DNA of 64,000 bases from Bacteroidota bacterium (GTDB lineage: Bacteria > Bacteroidota > Bacteroidia > JAFLBG01). The stretch is from assembly GCA_017303975.1 (NCBI GenBank), contig JAFLBG010000002.1, positions 1-64,000 on the forward strand, in the 5' to 3' direction. Below the pieces are notes generated by a model. The model searched no databases. It was not told where the DNA came from and saw nothing but the letters and a program-made list of their open reading frames with translations. Below, in pieces: positions 29,130-36,284 of the stretch; the first letter of the stretch is position 1; every line of letters begins with the position of its first letter. Made by a program: the position numbers and the translations under genes.

Positions 29130-29220
29130 ATTTTAGACTCGTCTAAAATTTAAACACACTCCAACTTTAAGTTCGTTTTTGGGGCAAGCTTACAGCATTA
29201 TAGTTGCTTAGATAAAAAGT
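29130..29220 (-). pseudogene. possible decayed end of an outer-membrane protein gene
   Basis: The minus strand reads SNYNAVSLPQKRT and, after a frame change, LKVGV and a final FKF followed by TAG. This resembles the last beta strand of Bacteroidota outer-membrane proteins. Bases 29130-29157 match 25 of 28 positions at 36257-36284, where they form the true end of the OmpP1-like gene. The fragment is very short, so the call is weak. Confidence 0.25.
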
Positions 29221-29419
29221 ATGGAGGATAAAATTTTACATACAGTGGAATGCGGCAAATTAGTTTAATGATAGCCGAAGGAATTTAGAATTAGCTTATG
29301 ATATTCCAAAGCCTACGGAAAGTCAAAAATATTTAGATCTCAACAAACCCATGGTGGAAATAGCCTTTGGAAAAGGAGGACTTCAATTGGCTCAGGTATT
29401 GAATGAAATATTTAAATAG
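29216..29419 (+). pseudogene. decayed 3' end of an S1/P1-nuclease-like gene
   Basis: The frame has one internal TAG (29261) and no start. The last 46 codons end MVEIAFGKGGLQLAQVLNEI plus FK, matching the C-terminal helix of S1/P1 (phospholipase C-like) nucleases (VVxxRLAxGGxRLAxxLNxIF). Stop codons in the other segments between 28990 and 29216 and the missing N-terminal three quarters show it is a remnant. It ends 11 bases before the second IS-end motif. Confidence 0.4.
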
Positions 29420-29430
29420 AAAAAGGAATT

Positions 29431-29466
29431 CTATTTTTGATTGGCTCGAATAGAGGGGAGCTTACA
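29431..29466 (+). repeat. IS-end-like motif, copy 2
   Basis: It starts CTATTTTTGATTGGCTC and ends GAGGGGAGCTTACA; apart from the middle it is identical to the motif after the IS3-type transposase at 90-126. No transposase is adjacent here. It is the left border of the PD-(D/E)XK/DUF2779 block. Confidence 0.6.
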
Positions 29467-29479
29467 ATGTCGCTGTGGA

Positions 29480-30655
29480 TTATTTTTTTGTTTGCTTGAC
29501 TTTTCTGCCGTTGTTGTCTATAAATGTTGTTAAGAGATTATTAAAGTCAGTTGCTATTTTGGAGTAAAACTCGTCATCAAATTTGTCGGTATGCAAGTCA
29601 TACTGGCGCCCCCAATAAAAGTAATCTCCAAATTCTGAAATTTGTAATGGATTAAAAAGTTTTCCACTTGTGCCGTCAATGAGTTTGAAGTAACCGTTAT
29701 TAATTGCATAATCATCATAACCACTGTCCACCCAAGTAAATGAAGTAAGGTTAGGATTTTTTCGGTATTCGTGCTTATATTTTTCGTCCCAGAGTGGCAT
29801 AAATTTTTTTTGTTCGTTTTTATTTTGATAACCTGCCAAAACAATTCCTATTTTTTTTAATAGCACATTAATAAACACAAAACCAGAATAGTCCTTGATG
29901 TGCCAATTTTTTATGTCAAATGTCCGATAGAGGCAAGGCAATGTGTCGCTGGATTCATCATCATTCTTTTCAACCAATTCACCGCATTCAAGAATTATTT
30001 TATTTTTTATTTTTTCAATGGAGTTATTGAAAATATCTTGCACGGTGTCTTGATTTGTAACTATCCCTTGATAGTTGTCAACGAAAATTTTAAGTTCTTG
30101 AGCATTCATAGTTGTATATTTACCGAGTTTGTAATGTTTTGCAAATGTTAAAAACTCCTCTACGATTATTGAATTTGAGAAGCCATGTAATTTTGTTTTG
30201 TCATTGAGAAGTTCAAGTAATTTTTTCCATGAAATAAATCCGATTTTGCCGATATTTTTTTCTTGGATTTTTTGTAATTCAGAGGGGCAATATTGATCGC
30301 CCGATAAAAATAAACACCAAACGTTGTCTATGCCGAATTCTTTTTTTGCACCTTGATAGTGTCTTGTTATCTGGTCTTTATCAAAATGGTCTGGATAAAT
30401 TTTAGTTTCAAGAATTAAAAATTTGTTGGAAGAGAACTCTACCACAGCATCAGGACGACTTGATTCTAATGGATATTGGACAGTAATGTCAACAATACTG
30501 TCAACTTTTTCAATTTTTAGGTTTGCGGTCTTAATGATGTCAAATAAAATTGTTTTGGGCAACTTTTCCAAGAGGTAAACCAAAAAATTGGTGCATTGGT
30601 CTTCCGCTACTTTCGTCTTTATTATTGCGTCATATATACTTTTTATTTTTCCCAT
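29480..30655 (-). CDS. PD-(D/E)XK nuclease family protein
   Basis: 391 residues, cytosolic. The nuclease core is visible as Pro68-Asp69 (SRPDAVVEF) followed by Glu83-Thr-Lys85 (FLILETKIYP), giving the PD-(D/E)XK metal site. The C-terminal half (about 200-391) is a separate domain rich in aromatic residues, with no family I recognise. Similar PD-(D/E)XK proteins occur as lone accessory nucleases in defence islands. It is divergent from the DUF2779 gene and lies 13 bases from the IS-end motif. The substrate is unknown. Confidence 0.75.
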   Translation of the reverse strand: MGKIKSIYDAIIKTKVAEDQCTNFLVYLLEKLPKTILFDIIKTANLKIEKVDSIVDITVQYPLESSRPDAVVEFSSNKFLILETKIYPDHFDKDQITRHYQGAKKEFGIDNVWCLFLSGDQYCPSELQKIQEKNIGKIGFISWKKLLELLNDKTKLHGFSNSIIVEEFLTFAKHYKLGKYTTMNAQELKIFVDNYQGIVTNQDTVQDIFNNSIEKIKNKIILECGELVEKNDDESSDTLPCLYRTFDIKNWHIKDYSGFVFINVLLKKIGIVLAGYQNKNEQKKFMPLWDEKYKHEYRKNPNLTSFTWVDSGYDDYAINNGYFKLIDGTSGKLFNPLQISEFGDYFYWGRQYDLHTDKFDDEFYSKIATDFNNLLTTFIDNNGRKVKQTKK

Positions 30656-30928
30656 TATTGTCTGTAAATCCTTCGTTACTGTCTTCGGAGAACGGTCTTT
30701 TGGGTGTTATCGTTAAGCTTTACGCAAAAAATATTATTCTCCCCTTATTTTCTATTTATTAATATTATTTTCGAATACTTAATAATACTTAATAATACTT
30801 TTGAATATAATTAAAATTGAGGAATTTACATTTAAGAAATTGTCATGCTCCTAGGATAATAAACATCGAGGAAGTTACCTTAAGGGCAAATTCAAAAAAA
30901 TAAATTATACATAACCTAGTCTTTAATA

Positions 30929-32407
30929 ATGCCTTCAACCTATCTCATATCTAAATCTACATTTTTGAAGGGGAACCAATGCACTAAAGCCATTTATCTA
31001 AATCGCTTTCATAAGGAGCTCAGAGATGAAATGGATGAATCCCAGGAAGCAGTATTTGCCCAGGGCACTAATGTTGGACAATTAGCTCAAGGATTATTTC
31101 CAAATGGCGTTGATTGTAGCCCTGAAGACCAGACCAAATTTGATAAATCTGCAATACGAACAACAGAAGAAATTTCTAATGGGCAGAAGGTAATCTATGA
31201 AGCAACTTTTATATACGATGAAGTGTTATGCGCCTTAGATATTCTTGTGAAGGATAAAGCAGGATGGATTGGATACGAAGTCAAATCTTCAACCGAAGTA
31301 AAGGATACATATATTTTAGATTCGGCTTTGCAATATTATGTGATTACAAATTCAGGGATTAAATTAAAAGACTTTTTTATTGTTCACATCAACAACGAAT
31401 ATGTTAAAAGCGGAAAATTAAATATCAAGAAGCTCTTTTCCCAGAAATCTATCATTAAAGAAATTAAAGAATTGCAGCCCTTTATTGCAGAAAAAATTAG
31501 GGAGCTCAAAACGGTTATAAAAGCAAAGCAAATCCCGAAGAAGGATATTGGGCTCCATTGTAGCGACCCATACCCTTGTGATTTTTCTGGACACTGCTGG
31601 AAGCATATACCAGAGTATTCTGTTTTTGATATTGCCAATTTACGAGGTAATAAAAAGTTTGAATTATATTATCAGGGAATATTGGATATAAAGGAAATAC
31701 CAAAGGATGCAAAATTGAATGAAAAGCAATGGCAACAGATAGAATGCGAGTTGGAACAAAAAGTGGTGATTGACAAACCTAAAATCAAAGCATTTATAAA
31801 GTCATTAAATTATCCCTTGCATTTTTTGGATTTTGAAACCTTTCAGCTCGCTGTTCCGATATTTGATAATAGCCGACCCTATCAACAATTAGTTTTTCAG
31901 TATTCTTTGCATACGTTGGATAAGAAAGGTACAACAAAACATTTTGAATTCTTAGCTGATGGGACCAAGGATCCTCGTATTGATTTTATCGAACAACTAA
32001 TTAAAGATTGTGGAGAGGGAGGTGGTGATATTTTGGTTTACAATATTAGCTTTGAAAGAGGCAAACTAAATCAGCTTGCCGAAGATTTTCCGAAATACGA
32101 AAAACAAATTTCAAAAATTGTTGAGCGATTGAAAGACCTTATGGTTCCATTTCAGAAGAGATGGTATTATAAACCCGAATTAAGAGGGTCTTATAGTATT
32201 AAACAGGTTCTCCCTTGTCTTGTTCCCGAACTCTCTTATGACAGCCTAAATATTGCAAATGGTGGTACAGCAAGTGCAACCTTTTCAGCAATAGTTGAAG
32301 GAACATTTGAAGGTGATATCGAGGAAACTAGGAAACATCTCCTTGAATACTGCAAATTAGATACCTTGGCTATGGTAAAAATAGTAGAAGTATTAGAAAA
32401 GGTTTAG
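30929..32407 (+). CDS. DUF2779 protein: Cas4-like nuclease fused to DEDD-type exonuclease
   Basis: 492 residues. The N-terminal part is PD-(D/E)XK-like: Asp104 (CALDILV) and Glu117-Val-Lys119 (GYEVKSS). Cys18 plus Cys211, Cys217 and Cys223 resemble the split four-Cys iron-sulphur site of Cas4/AddB nucleases. The C-terminal DUF2779 region has Asp301 and Glu303 (FLDFETF) and Asp478 (YCKLDTLAM), acidic residues of an RNase H-fold exonuclease. It is probably a DNA end-processing enzyme. No cas genes or CRISPR array are near. It ends 16 bases before IS-end motif copy 3. Confidence 0.8.
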   Translation: MPSTYLISKSTFLKGNQCTKAIYLNRFHKELRDEMDESQEAVFAQGTNVGQLAQGLFPNGVDCSPEDQTKFDKSAIRTTEEISNGQKVIYEATFIYDEVLCALDILVKDKAGWIGYEVKSSTEVKDTYILDSALQYYVITNSGIKLKDFFIVHINNEYVKSGKLNIKKLFSQKSIIKEIKELQPFIAEKIRELKTVIKAKQIPKKDIGLHCSDPYPCDFSGHCWKHIPEYSVFDIANLRGNKKFELYYQGILDIKEIPKDAKLNEKQWQQIECELEQKVVIDKPKIKAFIKSLNYPLHFLDFETFQLAVPIFDNSRPYQQLVFQYSLHTLDKKGTTKHFEFLADGTKDPRIDFIEQLIKDCGEGGGDILVYNISFERGKLNQLAEDFPKYEKQISKIVERLKDLMVPFQKRWYYKPELRGSYSIKQVLPCLVPELSYDSLNIANGGTASATFSAIVEGTFEGDIEETRKHLLEYCKLDTLAMVKIVEVLEKV

Positions 32408-32423
32408 GTTTAAATAGTAGATC

Positions 32424-32459
32424 CTTTTTTTGAGTGGCTCAAAATAAATGAAGCTTACA
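32424..32459 (+). repeat. IS-end-like motif, copy 3 (diverged)
   Basis: It reads TTTTTTTGAGTGGCTC and ends GAAGCTTACA, in the same orientation and with the same spacing from a preceding stop codon as copies 1 and 2, but with several substitutions. It closes the block that copy 2 opens. Confidence 0.45.
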
Positions 32460-32581
32460 TTGCGTCTTACAAGATTATAAAATCTTAATTGTTGAAAACA
32501 TTAAACTTCCTTTTTATCAACAGGTAACGATAAAAAGAAGGCTAATCAATATCTTTGACAAGATCCCTATTCAAATGTAAA

Positions 32582-33481
32582 ATGGAACCCCAAAACAATA
32601 ATTCAATTACAACCCTTCTCACTAAAGCCTTCAAACGAATTGATGAAGTTGGCTCAGCACCAAATGGAGTCATTGGAATTCCAAGTGGTTATAAGGAGCT
32701 TGATGCATGTACTTTGGGCTGGCAACCCTCTAATTTTGTCATCATTGCAGGTCGCCCAGCCATGGGAAAAACAGCCTTGGCACTTAACCTAGCAAGAAAT
32801 GCTGCTGTAGATTATAATAAATCGGTATTATATTTTTCTATGGATGAGTCATCTGCTCATTTAACTAATCGGCTACTGTCAATTGAAACATCAATTGCTT
32901 GTGAGAAAATAAGAAAAGCTCTGTTGGAACCAATTGAGTTGAAGGATATGAATTCAAAAATTGAAGGTCTTTTGCACTCACCGCTTTTTATTGATGATAC
33001 TGCATTTCTATCTGTTGAAGAATTATGTAAAAGAGCACGAGAGTTTACATATGCTCAAAATATTAAACTGATTGTTATTGATTATTTACAACTTTTAGAT
33101 ACAAGTTCAAATAACGAACAAGCTAAACATATTTGTGTTTCATTGAAAAAGTTGGCGAAGGAATTAAACTTACCGATAATTGCTCTTTCTCAATTACCTC
33201 GTTCTGTGGAGTTAAGAAAGAAAGATAAGCGACCACTAGTAAAAGACCTTCGTGAACTTGGAATTCCTGACCAGATTACGGATATGGTAATCTTTCTTTA
33301 CAGAGCATCATACTATGGTATGGAAAAAGCAGATAATGATTTACCGGAAAACTCAGCAGAATTAAGTATTTCAAAAAATCGCAATGGCTCGTACAAATTG
33401 ATTGTATTAGATTTTATCGAAAGAATAGGAAAGTTCGTTGAATTTGAGCAAAGCACTTTTAATCTACTTTATAAAGATTAA
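32582..33481 (+). CDS. free-standing DnaB C-terminal-like helicase domain
   Basis: 299 residues from the ATG at 32582. It is a RecA-fold ATPase of the replicative helicase DnaB: Walker A GRPAMGKT (57-64), Walker B VIDYLQLL (Asp167), QLPRSVELR (205-213), KDLRELG (221-227), and SISKNRNG with an arginine-finger-like Arg267. The whole DnaB N-terminal domain is missing, and the usual DLRESG is DLRELG. It could be a mobile-element helicase, a RadA/KaiC-like DNA-handling ATPase or a decaying dnaB copy. It is in the accessory island, alone on its strand. Confidence 0.8.
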   Translation: MEPQNNNSITTLLTKAFKRIDEVGSAPNGVIGIPSGYKELDACTLGWQPSNFVIIAGRPAMGKTALALNLARNAAVDYNKSVLYFSMDESSAHLTNRLLSIETSIACEKIRKALLEPIELKDMNSKIEGLLHSPLFIDDTAFLSVEELCKRAREFTYAQNIKLIVIDYLQLLDTSSNNEQAKHICVSLKKLAKELNLPIIALSQLPRSVELRKKDKRPLVKDLRELGIPDQITDMVIFLYRASYYGMEKADNDLPENSAELSISKNRNGSYKLIVLDFIERIGKFVEFEQSTFNLLYKD

Positions 33482-33599
33482 GGTTGCAAAATATTTTTTT
33501 CTTGTATGAGTTATAGTTCGTTTCAAAAGCAAAATGACCAACATTTTGAACACTATCAAAAACCCCTAGGTCACAGAGAAACCAATAGATTTTTCCATA

Positions 33600-34337
33600 T
33601 CATTTAGTTTTTGTAAGCGTTAGTGGGGAACCCAAATACTGGTTTTCTTTTTGGTTTAACTTACTAATTGGTGAATAGAAATCTTGCCAAAGGGCAACCA
33701 CTCCTTTTTGTTCAAAGCACTTTGTGAATGTATCTAAATCTTCAATAACATAACCAATAATTTTACGATTGTAATCTTTGTAATTTATATCATTTTCGCA
33801 ATGTTTTTGGATTCTAGCTCGAGCAATTGTGTATGAATGCGTCTTTGTCGATAGTACTATAATGCAGCTCTTTTTAATGTTTTTTTTGTTTGAGGTTCTA
33901 TCAAGTTGAATTTTGAATGTAAAAACGCATTTAGTTTTTCTCCATTTCTTTCTTTGTTCATCTATGAGATCTATTGCGTTGTTAATTTTGGAAATGGAAA
34001 TCTCGTCAATTATAGGATGCTGTTGTAGTTCTAAAAAGTCTGATACCTTTGCTGTAACCTTGAAAAAATCTTTACCAAATGGCATTTCGGTATACTTAAA
34101 GGGTTTAAGTATACTAATTAATTGTTTCCTATTGTCTCTTCTAATTTCAGCTTGTTTTAGTTTATCACTTTTACTTAACTGTATATTATCATTCCTTTTG
34201 TTTTTAAATCCCTTAAAAGTAATTATTGCAACTGCTATTTGATTCTCTAGCACTATTGATTTCCTTTTAGGTTTCCAGTTACTTAAATCAATTTTATTAC
34301 TTTGCTTTCTGGTCTTTCTCAATTCTAATTTCCCCAT
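33600..34337 (-). CDS. hypothetical protein, second gene of an overlapping pair
   Basis: 245 residues, very basic at the N-terminus (LELRKTRKQSNKIDLSNWKP), with no signal peptide or membrane segment. The middle (about 140-165) alternates beta-like stretches (CVFTFKIQLDRTS, SCIIVLSTKTHSYT). No family is recognised. Its start lies inside the end of the upstream gene (13-base overlap), so it is made from the same message. AT-rich codon use resembles the rest of the island. Confidence 0.6.
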   Translation of the reverse strand: MGKLELRKTRKQSNKIDLSNWKPKRKSIVLENQIAVAIITFKGFKNKRNDNIQLSKSDKLKQAEIRRDNRKQLISILKPFKYTEMPFGKDFFKVTAKVSDFLELQQHPIIDEISISKINNAIDLIDEQRKKWRKTKCVFTFKIQLDRTSNKKNIKKSCIIVLSTKTHSYTIARARIQKHCENDINYKDYNRKIIGYVIEDLDTFTKCFEQKGVVALWQDFYSPISKLNQKENQYLGSPLTLTKTK

Positions 34338-34981
34338 CTTTTATTGTTTTTCGTTACTTTTTTCTGAATCTTTCCTCCATTATGATACATTATTAACTCT
34401 ACTGTTCTGTATTTAGTCATATTGTTGGCACGCTTTTCGAGTTTTCCTAGTTTTTCGCAAATTGATTTGTGAACATTTTCATATTCCTTTAATTGGGTTA
34501 TGGAATCACAAAAAGTTAAGTAGTCTAAAAACACCTTAGCATTGCCTATTCTATTTTGGTAGGGTTCTTGGCCTTTTGTTAGATAACGATAGACCCTGCT
34601 ATCCCAAATTGCAAATTTTTCAGGATTTATAAAATGAAGCAGCTTTGAAGTGCCAACGAGTGAATTGTTGAATAACTCTTTTAAAATTTCAAGCTCTTCA
34701 ACTGAAGGACGTTTCCCTTCCTTTGCTCGATTAAGAATTTGAATCGCTTCCTCAAACCTATTTGAACAAAAATCGAGAATAGTTGGCATCCACCCATAGG
34801 TAAAGTTTATCCCAATAATCAAATTATGCTTGTCAATTGGTTCTGTAAGGTTCTGGAAGTATTTTATAAATTCAGGATAAGAAATGTAATATGTTTTTTT
34901 CTCCTCCACCTTGAATTCATTACAATCTTTCAAAAACTTTTGTGGCGTTATATTTTTTTTAAATTCTTCAAGCATCTTCAT
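34325..34981 (-). CDS. hypothetical protein, first gene of an overlapping pair
   Basis: 218 residues, cytosolic, mainly helical. The most distinctive stretch is LVGTSKLLHFINPEKFAIWD (about 108-127) followed by SRVYRYL. This kind of segment recurs in uncharacterised bacterial proteins and loosely recalls helix-hairpin-helix DNA-glycosylase folds, but I cannot assign it. The C-terminus is Lys/Asn-rich. It overlaps the next gene by 13 bases and is divergent from the HMCES-like gene. Confidence 0.6.
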   Translation of the reverse strand: MKMLEEFKKNITPQKFLKDCNEFKVEEKKTYYISYPEFIKYFQNLTEPIDKHNLIIGINFTYGWMPTILDFCSNRFEEAIQILNRAKEGKRPSVEELEILKELFNNSLVGTSKLLHFINPEKFAIWDSRVYRYLTKGQEPYQNRIGNAKVFLDYLTFCDSITQLKEYENVHKSICEKLGKLEKRANNMTKYRTVELIMYHNGGKIQKKVTKNNKRWGN

Positions 34982-35124
34982 TTACATTTTTCCATTAACT
35001 ATGCTTCTTTATAAATTCTTGTTTTTCAATATACTGAATTACTGATATATGATGTAATGCAAAATATTAACAATCCTTTTAAGATGGTGCTTTTTAAGTA
35101 TTTTTACCTAATGATTTTTCAACC

Positions 35125-35844
35125 ATGTGCTACCACTACACACTTGTAAACACCGAAAAGGAATTAATAGAACATTACGACCTTGGAAACATTTCTGTTG
35201 GGTGGGAACCTATCTTCCATGTAAATGCATTTAACTATCCTAAAATGCCTGTCATTATGGATTGCAGGCCAAAGGAACTAAGTCTAGTATCTTGGGGGCT
35301 CATCCCTTTTTGGGTGAAGGATATGGAGTCAGCAGAAATATTGCGAAAAAGAACCTTGAATGCACGAATTGAAACTGCATTTGAGAAACCAAGCTTTCGT
35401 GATGCCATCAAAAGAAGAAGATGTTTAGTTCCTGCCAGTGGTTTTTTTGAATGGAGAGAATTTAATAAGAAGAAATACCCCTATTTTATTTCGTTGAAAG
35501 AAGTACCCATTTTTTCCTTTGCAGGAATTCATGATTCTTGGGTGGATAAGTCCACAGGAGAAATTGTAAATACGTTTTCAATTTGTACCACGGAAGCCAA
35601 TCCATTAATGGCTAAAATTCATAACACCAAATTGCGTATGCCTGTTATTCTGCATAGGGAGTTAGAGAAATCGTGGTTAGATGCTAGTAGTAGTAAAGAA
35701 GATATTTTGAAATTCAGTGACCCTTTTGAGGAGCAGCAAATGAAAGCGCATACGATTTCCAAACTTATTACTTCAAGAACAGAAAACTCAAATGTTCCTG
35801 AAATAATGGATGTAGTGAAGTTTGATGAGTTAGCAGAAATTTAA
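35125..35844 (+). CDS. SOS response-associated peptidase (YedK/HMCES family)
   Basis: 239 residues. Cys2 becomes N-terminal after Met removal and is the residue that forms the thiazolidine link to abasic sites. Asn79 (LNARIE), Glu109 (GFFEWRE) and His166 (HNTKLRMP) complete the active site known from HMCES. The family shields abasic sites in single-stranded DNA. It shares the island with several nuclease and helicase genes. No LexA-type box was recognised. Confidence 0.93.
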   Translation: MCYHYTLVNTEKELIEHYDLGNISVGWEPIFHVNAFNYPKMPVIMDCRPKELSLVSWGLIPFWVKDMESAEILRKRTLNARIETAFEKPSFRDAIKRRRCLVPASGFFEWREFNKKKYPYFISLKEVPIFSFAGIHDSWVDKSTGEIVNTFSICTTEANPLMAKIHNTKLRMPVILHRELEKSWLDASSSKEDILKFSDPFEEQQMKAHTISKLITSRTENSNVPEIMDVVKFDELAEI

Positions 35845-35856
35845 CACCCCTAGGTT

Positions 35857-35878
35857 GAGTTTAATTCGAATTAAACTC
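35857..35878. repeat. 22-bp perfect palindrome
   Basis: GAGTTTAATTC is followed directly by its complement GAATTAAACTC, 12 bases after the HMCES-like stop. It may be a terminator with an A/T-rich stem or a protein-binding site. Confidence 0.6.
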
Positions 35879-35920
35879 CCACAATTAGTTTTACCTTGCT
35901 ACCTCAATAAAATAGAGAAA

Positions 35921-36066
35921 ATGAAAAAAAACATCTTTAAACTTTTAGCAAAATTCAATAAGATGGTTTCACCAAAATATTATAAGCGAGATTTAAAAAA
36001 CTCAAGACTTGGGAAAAAGCTATCATTGGCTATAAGTATTGGGTTACACTGCGATGCTTAGATTAA
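35921..36066 (+). pseudogene. frameshifted small conserved protein
   Basis: The ATG frame starts MKKNIFKLLAKFNKMV and runs to RDLK, then changes at a run of six A (35995-36000) into unrelated sequence. With one more A the frame continues as KLKTWEKAIIGYKYWVTLR and ends LD at 36066, giving a 48-residue protein. This is the shape of a small Bacteroidota protein (about 45-50 residues, GYKYWVT near the end) that I recall seeing annotated loosely as SsrA-binding protein. It may be a true pseudogene, a homopolymer error or a slippery site. Confidence 0.6.
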
Positions 36067-36256
36067 GCTAAGTTGCATTTTTCCCAAAAAACACTTAGGA
36101 AAACTGTGCATTCAAAATACATTCCCAAGGATCTAGAATTCCTTGTAGGTGATAATTTAATTGTGCAATAGGATTCTTTTTACAAAACGCTCAAAGTGCG
36201 TTCGAGCCGCAGATACCTGTACATCACAATAGTAAAGCTCAATTATAAATTAGTAC

Positions 36257-36284
36257 ATTTTAGACTAGCCTAAAATTTAAACCC
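36257..36284 (-). terminator. possible terminator overlapping the ompP1 stop
   Basis: An imperfect inverted repeat (TTTTAGACTAGCCTAAAA) sits on the minus-strand stop codon of the OmpP1-like gene. A near copy is at 29130-29157. Confidence 0.35.

Noticed and set aside
29480-30655. PD-(D/E)XK protein as a restriction endonuclease
   Set aside because: No DNA methyltransferase is nearby; the two methyltransferases in the window look lipid- and rRNA-directed.
30705-30720. GTTATCGTTAAGC upstream of the PD-(D/E)XK gene as a second attC core
   Set aside because: No complementary partner box or inverted-repeat arms were found around it.
30656-30928. Short AATACTTAATAAT-type repeats upstream of the DUF2779 gene as an array
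   Set aside because: Only two or three AT-rich units are present without spacers, consistent with low complexity.
30929-32407. DUF2779 protein as Cas4 of a CRISPR system
   Set aside because: No CRISPR repeats or other cas genes occur in the window; the DEDD-type C-terminal domain is not part of Cas4.
36067-36269. Possible gene between the broken small gene and ompP1
   Set aside because: All frames are interrupted and no motif is recognised; only the end-of-gene hairpin at 36257-36284 is supported.
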